From contig NZ_PJMQ01000001.1 of the NCBI RefSeq assembly GCF_002846335.1, forward strand, positions 3,596,001 to 3,660,000: 64,000 nucleotides of DNA, in the 5' to 3' direction. The position numbers and the translations under genes are program-made. The notes beneath the pieces were generated by a model. It worked only from the letters and a program-made list of their open reading frames with translations, searched no databases and had not been told where the DNA came from. Position 1 is the stretch's first letter; each line of letters begins with the position of its first letter. The DNA is from Janthinobacterium sp. 61 (GTDB lineage Bacteria; Pseudomonadota; Gammaproteobacteria; Burkholderiales; Burkholderiaceae_D). Of this stretch, positions 17,824 through 26,079 are shown piece by piece.

Positions 17824-20778
17824 TTACTGGCAAGCTTCGCATTCTTCGAAACCGTCATCACCCGGACGCAGGTAGCAGGCTTCGCCATCGGCGTCGTCCG
17901 CTGCCGCAGCCACCACGGGTGCCACCACGGCGGCAGCGGCTGCCGCCACGACCGCTGCCTGGGCGCTCTGCGCGCTGGCCGACATGCCGCCATCGACGGC
18001 CACGGCGTTCAGGGCACCCGTCTTGGAGGTCGATTTCTCCATGTGGGTAGCGGCGATGGTACGCAGGTAGTAGGTGGTTTTCAGGCCACGCAGCCATGCC
18101 AGCTTGTAGGTCTCGTCCAGTTTCTTGCCCGATGCGCCAGCCATGTAGATGTTCAGCGACTGAGCCTGGTCGATCCACTTCTGGCGACGCGAAGCCGCTT
18201 CCACCAGCCAGCTTGGCGACACTTCAAAGGCGGTGGCGTAGATGTCACGCAGGTCTTGCGGGATGCGGTCGATCTTCACCAGCGAACCGTCGAAGTACTT
18301 CAAGTCGGAGATCATGACTTCATCCCACAGGTCGCGCGCCTTCAGGTCGCGCACCAGGTAGCCGTTGATCTCGGTGAATTCGCCCGACAGGTTCGATTTC
18401 ACATACAGGTTCTGGAACGTCGGCTCGATACAGGCCGACACGCCGATGATGTTCGAAATCGTCGCCGTCGGGGCGATTGCCACGCAGTTCGAGTTGCGCA
18501 TGCCGAACTTGGCGATGCGTTCGCGCACCGGGGTCCAGTCCATGGCCGACGAGGAATCGACTTCCAGGTAGCCGCCGCGTTCTTCGGCCAGCAGTTTCAC
18601 CGAGTCTTGCGGCAGGATGCCACGGTCCCACAGCGAACCGGCGTAGGATTCATAGCGGCCGCGCTCTTCGGCCAGTTCCGTCGACGCCAGGTAGGCGTAG
18701 TAGCAGACCGCTTCCATCGAGGTGTCGGCAAACGATACCGCAGCGTCCGAGGCGAACGGGATGCGCATCATGTGCAGGCAATCCTGGAAGCCCATCACGC
18801 CCATGCCGACCGGACGATGGCGCATGTTCGAATTGCGCGCCTTTTCGACGGCGTAGTAATTGATGTCGATGACGTTGTCGAGCATGCGCATGGCGGTGCG
18901 GATGGTCTTGGCCAGCTTGACGTGATCGAGCTTGCCTTCCTTCATGTGCGCCGGCATGTTCACTGAACCGAGGTTGCAGACGGCGATTTCGTCAGGGCCC
19001 GTGTTCAGCGTGATTTCGGTGCACAGGTTCGAGCTGTGGACGACGCCGACATGCGACTGCGGGCTGCGGATGTTGCAAGGATCCTTGAACGTGATCCATG
19101 GGTGGCCCGTTTCAAACAGCATCGACAGCATCTTGCGCCACAGGTCCAGCGCCTGGACCTTCTTGAACGAGCGGATTTCGCCGGCGGCGGCCTTGGCTTC
19201 GTAGCCCAGATAAGCCTTTTCAAAGGCTTTGCCGACCAGGTCGTGCAAGTCTGGCGTTTCGGATGGCGAGAACAGGGTCCACTCGCCTTTTTCCATGACG
19301 CGCTTCATGAACATGTCGGGAATCCAGTTCGCCGTGTTCATGTCATGCGTGCGGCGGCGGTCGTCGCCCGTGTTCTTGCGCAGGTCGAGGAATTCCTCGA
19401 TGTCCATGTGCCAGGTTTCCAGGTAAGCGCAGACGGCGCCCTTGCGCTTGCCGCCCTGGTTGACTGCCACGGCCGTGTCGTTGACCACTTTCAGGAATGG
19501 CACCACGCCTTGCGACTTGCCGTTGGTGCCCTTGATATGGGCGCCCAGGGCGCGCACTGGCGTCCAGTCGTTACCCAGGCCGCCAGCGTACTTGGCCAGC
19601 AGCGCGTTGTCCTTGATGGCGTCGTAGATGCCTTCCAGGTCGTCCGAGACGGTGCTCAGGTAGCACGACGACAGCTGCGAGCGCAGGGTGCCCGAGTTGA
19701 ACAGGGTCGGGGTCGAGCTCATGAAGTCGAACGAGGACAGCAGGCTGTAGAACTCGATGGCGCGTGCTTCGCGGTCCGCTTCGTTCAGCGACAGGCCCAT
19801 GGCCACGCGCATGTAGAACGCTTGCGGCATTTCGATGCGCACGTCCTGGATGTGCAGGAAGTAGCGGTCATACAGGGTTTGCAGGCCGATGTAGCCGAAT
19901 TGCAAGTCGCGATCGGCAACGATGGCCTTGGCCAGGCGTTCCAGGTCGAAACTGGCAAGTACCGGGTTCAGCAGGTCATTGGCGATGCCCTTGGCGATAT
20001 ATTGCGGGAAATACGTCAGGTACTCGGCAGCAGCGGCCGCTTGCGGCACTTCCTTGCCGAACACTTCCTTGCGCACCGTGTGCAGCAGGATGCGGGCCGT
20101 GACCTGGCTGTAGGCCGGATCTTTTTCCATCAGCGCGCGCGCCGCCAGGATGGCAGACTTGTGCAGCTCTTCGACGGGCACGCCGTCGTACAGGTTCTTC
20201 ACCGTTTCAGCCAGGATGGCGTCGGCATCGACGTGTTTTTCCAGGCCGGCGCAAGCGGCGTTGATCAGGTCGCGCACTTCCTGCATGTCCAGCAAGCGGC
20301 GCACGCCGTTATCAAGCACGTTCAGCTGGGGCGCTGCGACTTGCGCGGAGGCGCCTTGCGCCTCCTTCTGCAAACGGCGCTCTTCCATGTGCTTGGCACG
20401 GTACAGCACGTAGGCACGCGCCACGTCGTGCTCGCCCGAACGCATCAGCGACAGTTCCACCTGGTCTTGCACGTCTTCGATATGGAAGGTGCCGCCACCC
20501 GGATGGCGGCGCACCAGCGCGGCGACGACGCCGTCGGTCAGTTGTTCCACCAGTTCGCGGATGCGTGCCGAAGCGGCGCCCTGGCCGCCGTTAACGGCCA
20601 AAAATGCCTTGGTCATGGCGATGGCGATCTTCGAAGGCTCAAATGCCACCACCGCGCCGTTGCGGCGGATGATGCGATAGTCGCCCAATGCCGCGCCCGT
20701 GCTCGCCACGCTATTGGCCGCGCCTGGCGCTGGCGATACTGGCGTTGAATGGATTGAAATATCTTGTGGTGATTGCAT
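17824..20778 (-). CDS. nrdA: Class Ia ribonucleotide reductase, alpha subunit NrdA
   Basis: 984 aa catalytic subunit, making deoxyribonucleoside diphosphates. An N-terminal ATP-cone (about residues 30-125, opening YRIIRRNGAVVAFEPSKIA) gives allosteric activity control by ATP/dATP. The barrel domain has TPTLFNSGTLRSQLSSCYL (first active-site Cys), NLCTEITLN (radical Cys with N and E), and PTATISNIIG. The C-terminus ends in the redox pair CEAC. It is longer than E. coli NrdA (761 aa) mainly in the N-terminal and C-terminal parts, as in many betaproteobacteria. Two NrdR boxes lie about 255-300 bp upstream. Confidence 0.97.
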   Translation of the reverse strand: MQSPQDISIHSTPVSPAPGAANSVASTGAALGDYRIIRRNGAVVAFEPSKIAIAMTKAFLAVNGGQGAASARIRELVEQLTDGVVAALVRRHPGGGTFHIEDVQDQVELSLMRSGEHDVARAYVLYRAKHMEERRLQKEAQGASAQVAAPQLNVLDNGVRRLLDMQEVRDLINAACAGLEKHVDADAILAETVKNLYDGVPVEELHKSAILAARALMEKDPAYSQVTARILLHTVRKEVFGKEVPQAAAAAEYLTYFPQYIAKGIANDLLNPVLASFDLERLAKAIVADRDLQFGYIGLQTLYDRYFLHIQDVRIEMPQAFYMRVAMGLSLNEADREARAIEFYSLLSSFDFMSSTPTLFNSGTLRSQLSSCYLSTVSDDLEGIYDAIKDNALLAKYAGGLGNDWTPVRALGAHIKGTNGKSQGVVPFLKVVNDTAVAVNQGGKRKGAVCAYLETWHMDIEEFLDLRKNTGDDRRRTHDMNTANWIPDMFMKRVMEKGEWTLFSPSETPDLHDLVGKAFEKAYLGYEAKAAAGEIRSFKKVQALDLWRKMLSMLFETGHPWITFKDPCNIRSPQSHVGVVHSSNLCTEITLNTGPDEIAVCNLGSVNMPAHMKEGKLDHVKLAKTIRTAMRMLDNVIDINYYAVEKARNSNMRHRPVGMGVMGFQDCLHMMRIPFASDAAVSFADTSMEAVCYYAYLASTELAEERGRYESYAGSLWDRGILPQDSVKLLAEERGGYLEVDSSSAMDWTPVRERIAKFGMRNSNCVAIAPTATISNIIGVSACIEPTFQNLYVKSNLSGEFTEINGYLVRDLKARDLWDEVMISDLKYFDGSLVKIDRIPQDLRDIYATAFEVSPSWLVEAASRRQKWIDQAQSLNIYMAGASGKKLDETYKLAWLRGLKTTYYLRTIAATHMEKSTSKTGALNAVAVDGGMSASAQSAQAAVVAAAAAAVVAPVVAAAADDADGEACYLRPGDDGFEECEACQ

Positions 20779-21160
20779 TGAAGCTCCCGTTGTCAGCTAA
20801 AGTCAGCCTGCAGTTTTGCTGCCGCGTGTGTTGTTGAATAGAACGCCCGATGGTCAGGGTTTCTCCAGGTATTTGTTGCTAAATAGTAAATAATATACAG
20901 CCAGAAATCATACGGCCAACCTGTACAGCCGGGCTGGCGCGAAACACGATCAAGGGTGATGAAACGCCAGTTCCCGTTGCTATATCAACAAACAGGGTAG
21001 CTTTGGTAATAATTCTGAAAACGTCTGTGATGGCACTACATATAGTCTTTAAATCCAAGTTGTGCACTAATTGTAGTGCCCATCGAAAGGCGATGCAATA
21101 GTTTTCCGGCATCCTCCAGCGTAATTTTTTGTATTTTCATATACGATTTCGGTTGACTTT
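20779..21160. other. nrdA upstream region
   Basis: 382 bp between nrdA and ampD, markedly more AT-rich than its flanks. It holds two NrdR boxes at 21033-21079 and a long presumed 5' leader of nrdA. I see no convincing gene; short minus-strand frames at 20879-21239 have no family features. Confidence 0.7.
21033..21079 (-). promoter_or_regulatory. Pair of NrdR boxes upstream of nrdA
   Basis: Two 16-bp near-palindromes fit the NrdR box consensus (acaCwATATaTwGtgt): GCACTACATATAGTCT at 21033-21048 and GCACTAATTGTAGTGC at 21064-21079. Their centres are 31 bp apart, three helical turns, which is the known spacing for cooperative NrdR binding in nrd promoters. NrdR represses ribonucleotide reductase genes when dATP is high. 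nrdR itself is not in this window. Confidence 0.72.
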
Positions 21161-21772
21161 TCAGGGCATGGATGGAAAGCCCAATGCCCGCGTAGTAAGC
21201 GCTAACGCAGCTTGCCCGCGCACAGTTTCCAGCCAGCATTCTTGATAAAAATGCCAGTCAAAAAACGGCCCCGGATCCGTCTTCCTCCCCGGCGCAACAT
21301 GCTCGTGGCCGCGCACCTGGGACAGCCCGTAGCGCGCCACCAGTGCCGCCGTCAGCGCCGCCAGGACATGGTATTGCCGCTGCTGGAAGGGCACATCGTC
21401 CGCGCCTTCCATTTCGATACCGATGGAATAGCCATTGCAGTGCGGGCGTCCTTCGAACATGGACACGCCGGCATGCCAGGCACGTTGATCAGTAGAAACA
21501 TATTGCAACAGCGCACCATCGCGCCGCACAAAAAAGTGCGCCGACACCTGCAAGCCACGCAGGTCGGCGAAAGAAGGATCGGCATTATAGTCTACCCGGC
21601 CGGTAAACAAGTCCGACACATGCGGTCCGCCAAAGTGGCCTCCCGGCAAGCTGATGTTATGGATCACCAGCAAGTCGACTTGCGCACCGTCCGGGCGCGC
21701 ATCCTGGTACGGCGAGTCATAGCGCCGCGCGCCGTCGCACCAGCCGTCTTCATCTATCGTCCATACTGTCAT
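21161..21772 (-). CDS. ampD: 1,6-anhydro-N-acetylmuramyl-L-alanine amidase AmpD
   Basis: 203 aa cytoplasmic zinc amidase that removes the peptide from anhydro-muropeptides during cell-wall recycling; it indirectly controls AmpC beta-lactamase where AmpR is present. Zinc-ligand regions are visible: LLVIHNISLPGG (first His), and GHEHVAPGRKTDPGPFFDW (His and Asp). The central YVSTDQRAWHAG and NGYSIGIEMEG are family hallmarks. The ATG at 21772 overlaps the TGA of the upstream regulator. It ends the PP0621/regulator/ampD run. Confidence 0.95.
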   Translation of the reverse strand: MTVWTIDEDGWCDGARRYDSPYQDARPDGAQVDLLVIHNISLPGGHFGGPHVSDLFTGRVDYNADPSFADLRGLQVSAHFFVRRDGALLQYVSTDQRAWHAGVSMFEGRPHCNGYSIGIEMEGADDVPFQQRQYHVLAALTAALVARYGLSQVRGHEHVAPGRKTDPGPFFDWHFYQECWLETVRGQAALALTTRALGFPSMP

Positions 21773-22839
21773 CAAGGTAGCGGTTCCTGTATCGTCAATT
21801 TCTGCATGCGGTAGCGTAACTGGCGCACGCTGAGTCCCAGCTGGCGCGCCGCCCGTGCGCGGTGATAGCGCGCCTGCACCAGCGCCTGCATGATCATGTC
21901 ACGCTCGGCCTGGCGCAAATACATGTCCAGCGGCAAGGCCGGGGCAAGGCCGGACAGCGCCATGCCGGGCAGGCACAGTTGCCGCTCCGGCACTGCCGAT
22001 GACTGCGCCGCCCGCTGCCCGGTGACGCCCGCCGCCGACGGCAAGCCCAGCCCGTCGAGCGCGATCACGCCGCCATCGGCAAAAGCCAGTGCCCGTTCCA
22101 GCACGTTTTCCAGTTCGCGCACATTGCCGGGAAACGCATACGCGGCCAGGGCCGCCAGCACCGGCGGCGCCAGGCTCACGGCCTGGCCCGGTGCCAGACG
22201 CGCCAGGATTACCTCACATAATACCTGCAGATCGCCGCACCGCTCACGCAGCGGCGGCAGCGCCAGTTCGATGACATTGAGGCGGTAAAACAGATCCTGG
22301 CGAAACGTGCCGGCATCCACGCCGCGCGCCAAGCCATGCTGGCTGGCGCACAAAATGCGTACGTCGATGGCCTCGTCCGTACTACCGCCCAGCTTGCGCA
22401 CGCGGCGCTCCTGCAGGACGCGCAACAGCTTTACCTGCATGGCCAGCGGCAGATCGTCGACTTCATCGAGCAGCAAACTGCCGCCATGGGCCGCCTGGAA
22501 CAATCCTTCACGCTCGTGCAGCGCGCCCGTATAGGCGCCCTGGCGGCAGCCGAAGAATTCAGCCTCCATCAACGCTTCGGGAATCGCGCCGCAGTTGACG
22601 GCAATAAAAGGGAAGCTGGCGCGCGCACCCTGCGCATGGATGGCGCGCGCCGCCAGTTCCTTGCCCGTGCCCGATTCGCCCCGGATGGCCACCGGCGCGC
22701 CACTGCGAGCGATGCGGCCAATCTGCGCGCGCAGCGCCTGCATGGGCAGGGAGTTGCCGCTCAATTGCGGCGCGGGCGGCATGCGGCCAGCCCCCAGCTT
22801 GCCGGTGGCGGTCAAGGAATGCGGGCTGAGACTGGACAT
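21772..22839 (-). CDS. Sigma-54-dependent Fis-type activator lacking a receiver domain
   Basis: 355 aa. The AAA+ domain starts at about residue 28: Walker A GESGTGKE (54-61), sigma-54 contact loop GAYTGA (101-106; Tyr in place of the usual Phe), LLLDEVDDLP (Walker B), and PLRERCGDL. A Fis-type helix-turn-helix occupies the last ~45 residues (ALVQARYHRARAARQLGLS). There is no N-terminal receiver or GAF domain, only ~27 polar residues. In related genomes PilR commonly sits here with PilS upstream, before ampD; this looks like a shortened PilR-like protein with its kinase missing. Function in pilus control is inference. Confidence 0.85.
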   Translation of the reverse strand: MSSLSPHSLTATGKLGAGRMPPAPQLSGNSLPMQALRAQIGRIARSGAPVAIRGESGTGKELAARAIHAQGARASFPFIAVNCGAIPEALMEAEFFGCRQGAYTGALHEREGLFQAAHGGSLLLDEVDDLPLAMQVKLLRVLQERRVRKLGGSTDEAIDVRILCASQHGLARGVDAGTFRQDLFYRLNVIELALPPLRERCGDLQVLCEVILARLAPGQAVSLAPPVLAALAAYAFPGNVRELENVLERALAFADGGVIALDGLGLPSAAGVTGQRAAQSSAVPERQLCLPGMALSGLAPALPLDMYLRQAERDMIMQALVQARYHRARAARQLGLSVRQLRYRMQKLTIQEPLP

Positions 22840-22954
22840 AGGAGAACGCGCCTCTCTGCAGGGACGGTGGCGAACCGCTTCGCTGCAGATGCTACGCCGG
22901 ACGGATGCCGGGGGACGTTACGATACGGATGAGCAACGCGGCGCTAGCCTGTCC

Positions 22955-23218
22955 TTACAGCGTGGCGTGCGCGTGGCTGCAGTAATCGTGGCCCTTGGCC
23001 TGCACGTTTTCGGAGGCCGGGTAGTACACACCGCAATGGGCGCAACACAGCATCAGCTCCGCATCCGGCAATTCCTGTGGCCGGCCCGGCGGCGCAAATG
23101 GATTCGGCTGCTGTTGCTGTTGCTGCGCGCGGGCCCGTTGCTGCATGCCCCGGATCTTGCTGCGGATGGCAAACAGCACCAGGAACACCAGCGCCAGCCA
23201 GAATAAAACACGTGTCAT
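22955..23218 (-). CDS. PP0621-family small membrane protein
   Basis: 87 aa. A single N-terminal hydrophobic helix (TRVLFWLALVFLVLFAI) is followed by a Gln-rich linker and a C-terminal metal-ribbon-like part with Cys pairs (LMLCCAHCGVYYP and DYCSHAH). That arrangement is typical of the PP0621 family, whose function is unknown. The start at 23218 is decided by the 4-nt ATGA overlap with the CcsA-like gene. A longer in-frame reading from 23374 would run inside that gene and is not believed. Confidence 0.85.
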   Translation of the reverse strand: MTRVLFWLALVFLVLFAIRSKIRGMQQRARAQQQQQQPNPFAPPGRPQELPDAELMLCCAHCGVYYPASENVQAKGHDYCSHAHATL

Positions 23219-24018
23219 GCGAATCCTCGGTGTAAAACCACTTCCAGTACAAAACGGCTGCCGACATAGGCCAGCAGCAAGGTGGCGAAACCGGCCAGTG
23301 TAAAACTCAGGGCCGTCTTGCCGCGCCAGCCGCGAAAGCGGCGGCCTGCCAGCAGGGCGGCAAACAACAGCCACGACAGCATGGTAAACACGGATTTATG
23401 ATCCCAGTTGAGCGCCTTGCCAAATAATTGCTCGGAAAACACGATGCCCGACAGCACGGTCAGGCTCAGCAGGATGAAGCCCAGGCCGATCATGCGGAAC
23501 AGCAGCTTTTCCATGGTCAGCAGGGCTGGCAGCTGGTCCAGCGCGCTGCCGATGAAGCCGCGGCTTTCGCTGCGCGTATGCAAGCGCGATTCCTGCAGCG
23601 CCATGAGCACGGCGTGAAAGGCGGCAATCGTCAAGGTGCTGTAGGCCAGCACGGCCACGGCAATATGCCAGCCGAAGACGGCAGACTTGCCCTCCATGCT
23701 GACCTGGCTGCCAGGAAAGGCCCAGGCCAGGCCGATGGCGATGACGGCGCTGGGCATGACCATGCGGCGCAGTCCATCCAGGCTGAAATTGCGGTTCTCT
23801 ATCCAGTAGGCGCCCACCGATACCCACAGCGCGGCCGACAGCATGGCGGAGAAACCGAAACGCAAGGTGCCAGGCGCCATCAGGTCGAACCACAGGGTGG
23901 CGGCATGCGCCAGCCAGGCGACGCCGGTCAGGCCGGCAATGAGTCGGGCACGGGATGAGGGAAGCACCGCGCACGCCGCGTACAACAGGGCGGCGATGAA
24001 AAAGAAATAGATCTGCAT
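23215..24018 (-). CDS. CcsA-like cytochrome c assembly-family membrane protein
   Basis: 267 aa with about eight hydrophobic helices. It belongs to the CcsA/CcmC superfamily: the AVFGWHIAVAVLAYSTLTIAAFHA segment and the WDHKSVFTMLSWLLF segment carry the conserved histidines thought to bind heme. The usual WWD motif is not obvious, so it may be the YpjD/CorE-like branch rather than a true heme lyase. In many betaproteobacteria this gene is divergent from ffh; here ffh is about 12 kb away. Confidence 0.82.
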   Translation of the reverse strand: MQIYFFFIAALLYAACAVLPSSRARLIAGLTGVAWLAHAATLWFDLMAPGTLRFGFSAMLSAALWVSVGAYWIENRNFSLDGLRRMVMPSAVIAIGLAWAFPGSQVSMEGKSAVFGWHIAVAVLAYSTLTIAAFHAVLMALQESRLHTRSESRGFIGSALDQLPALLTMEKLLFRMIGLGFILLSLTVLSGIVFSEQLFGKALNWDHKSVFTMLSWLLFAALLAGRRFRGWRGKTALSFTLAGFATLLLAYVGSRFVLEVVLHRGFA

Positions 24019-24279
24019 AGTTTAAGTTTACACCATAGCCGACAAGCGCGATTCAAGCGACAGCCCGGGTGACAGGCATTCCGCCGCCAGCCAATGCTGC
24101 AAGCCTGCCATGATATCGCGCCTGAGGCGCAACGGGGTAGCGCACCCTCAAGATTTCGACAATCTTTCCTGCTGCGCACTGCCGTAGCGCGGCGGCCACA
24201 TTGCCATCCTGTTGGGCCAGTCCTATAATTATGTCCATAAAGCAATATTCATCCACCCTTACGCCCTCCCTCCCTCGCC

Positions 24280-24885
24280 ATGTCTTTTCGAAAATTTTCC
24301 TGGACCTGCCTCCTGCTGGCCGCCTGCACTGTATTAAGCGGTTGCATGAAAGATGCGCCGTCCCAATCCACGTACGAGGAATATTTCCGTACCTCGATTC
24401 AAAGCTATGACCTGTACAAGGACTACTTCGAGATCGCGAAACTGGAAAAGCTCAATGGCTGGAAAGAGAACGAACAGTACGAAATCAAGGGCTCGGCCAT
24501 CCTGCGCGCCAAGGTGGGCTACCTGGAACTGCTGGCCGACGTGGTCGACAAGCTCGAGACGCAGGCGAAGACCGATGGTTCCGTGGGCATGACCATGGGT
24601 CTGGGCCTGATGGCGCGCGGCATGAGCGGCGAAAACAAGGTTTTCCGCGACTTCTGGGCGCAGCAGCAGGAAAAGAAAGCGATTCCCGCGCCGCTGCTGG
24701 CCCGCCAGGCGGCGATGACGGCCGAGCGCTTCGACAACCTGCTGCAATGGTCGGACCAGATCGTGCAAGACAATTACGGCGCGATCATCAACCGCCAGCT
24801 CAAGAAAGGCGATGAACTGACGCGCATCTATACGCTGAGCTTCCGGCAGACGGAAAAAGGCTGGATGGGCTTTAACGCCCGCTAA
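24280..24885 (+). CDS. Putative lipoprotein of unknown function
   Basis: 201 aa. A signal peptide with lipobox TVLSGC gives a lipidated Cys at about residue 22. The mature part is mostly helical and charged, with repeated aromatic residues early (YEEYFRTSIQSYDLYKDYFE). I recognise no family. It lies alone on the plus strand between two minus-strand operons and is followed by a bidirectional terminator. Confidence 0.78.
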   Translation: MSFRKFSWTCLLLAACTVLSGCMKDAPSQSTYEEYFRTSIQSYDLYKDYFEIAKLEKLNGWKENEQYEIKGSAILRAKVGYLELLADVVDKLETQAKTDGSVGMTMGLGLMARGMSGENKVFRDFWAQQQEKKAIPAPLLARQAAMTAERFDNLLQWSDQIVQDNYGAIINRQLKKGDELTRIYTLSFRQTEKGWMGFNAR

Positions 24886-24896
24886 GGGCGCTGCAC

Positions 24897-24935
24897 AAAA
24901 AAACCTCCGGACCATCGCTGGCGCGGAGGTTTTTT
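24897..24935. terminator. Bidirectional rho-independent terminator
   Basis: Stem CCTCCG/CGGAGG (24904-24909 with 24924-24929), extended by a seven-A run on the left and a six-T run on the right that pair with each other. It serves the lipoprotein gene (plus) and the binding-protein gene (minus), which converge here. Confidence 0.88.
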
Positions 24936-24950
24936 GATGGTTTTACTGAT

Positions 24951-25934
24951 TTACTTCACATTCAAGCTCTTTTTCGCCTGCTCCAGCAAGTCCGTCTTGA
25001 CCCAGTCCTTGGCCACGGGCGGCTTCGTCATGCGGCCCACGCCCGTTTTCACCATGACATCGGTGGTCACCTGGATATGCTCGGGCGAGATATCGTACGA
25101 ATATGGCGAGTTGCTGATCGCGTCGTCGAAGTCATCCTTCGTGATCTGGCCGCGGAACACGACTTCGCGCACATACTTTTCCGCCGTCGCCTTATTGTCG
25201 ATAAAGGTTTTCGTCGCTTCGACGAAGCAGCGCATGAATTTCTCCGCCACGGGGCGGCGTTCCTTGTAGAACTTTTCCGTCATCACCATGGTGCGCACGG
25301 GCTCGCCGATCGGCGTGTCGTACGGTTTGATGACTTCGGTGCCAAAGCCCTTGTTGATCGCCTGCGACGATTGCGGTTCCGACTGCATCATGGCATCGAT
25401 ATTCTTGCCCATCAGTGCCTGGTTCAGGTCGGCGTAAGCAAGGAACACCAGTTGCACATCCTTGCCCTTGGTTTCGGAATACGTCAGGCCCGCTTGCGAC
25501 AGCTCGGCCAGCAGCAGCACTTCCTGAATGCCGCCGCGCGTCACGCCCACGCGCTTGCCCTTCAAATCCTTGACGCTGGCGATCTTTTGTCCCATGCCCC
25601 CCACCAGGCGCGCACCGCCCTTGGCAAAGCCGGCCACCACATAGATGGGCGCGCCGCCGGCGCGGCCGGAAATGGCAGCTTCGGACGCCGTCGCACCCAC
25701 GTCCAGCTCGCCCGCGATAATCGCCTGCATCACATCGAGGCCCTTGGCGAAGATATGCTCTTCGACCTTGATGCCACACTTGGGCGCGATTTCCTTGATG
25801 TACGACACGGCGCCGTAATGGGCAAACTTCAAATTACCCAGGCGCACGACTTCCTGCGCCTGGGCCGACCCCACGCTGAACGCCAGCATGAGGGCGGCGG
25901 CAATACCGGTCGTCAAGGTTGATTTTTTCTGCAT
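24951..25934 (-). CDS. ABC transporter substrate-binding protein, NitT/TauT type
   Basis: 327 aa periplasmic binding protein. The signal peptide ends near AQAQE (about residue 27). Family signs: LKFAHYGAVSYIKEIAPKCG, a GELDVGATASEAAI segment, and DLKGKRVGVTRGG. The start at 25934 has AGGAG 7 nt upstream. Relatives bind nitrate, aliphatic sulfonates or thiamine precursors; the ligand is not readable. No permease or ATPase of this type is adjacent, so it is an orphan or works with a remote transporter. Confidence 0.88.
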   Translation of the reverse strand: MQKKSTLTTGIAAALMLAFSVGSAQAQEVVRLGNLKFAHYGAVSYIKEIAPKCGIKVEEHIFAKGLDVMQAIIAGELDVGATASEAAISGRAGGAPIYVVAGFAKGGARLVGGMGQKIASVKDLKGKRVGVTRGGIQEVLLLAELSQAGLTYSETKGKDVQLVFLAYADLNQALMGKNIDAMMQSEPQSSQAINKGFGTEVIKPYDTPIGEPVRTMVMTEKFYKERRPVAEKFMRCFVEATKTFIDNKATAEKYVREVVFRGQITKDDFDDAISNSPYSYDISPEHIQVTTDVMVKTGVGRMTKPPVAKDWVKTDLLEQAKKSLNVK

Positions 25935-26079
25935 CGGGTTCTCCTGTGGTGGTTGGTATGTGCCCGCAAGGGCATAAAACGCGAAACACTGCTTCTTATT
26001 ATGAGGAGATAGTACCGCGTGTTGGAACCAGGGCAACATTTTTTTGCCGGCAGCCACGCTGCCGGCCTCGTTGGCATAC

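Noticed and set aside
19036..20748. A 570-codon plus-strand frame opposite nrdA
   Set aside because: Antisense shadow of a confident NrdA gene; composition is His/Gln/Arg-biased with no domain.
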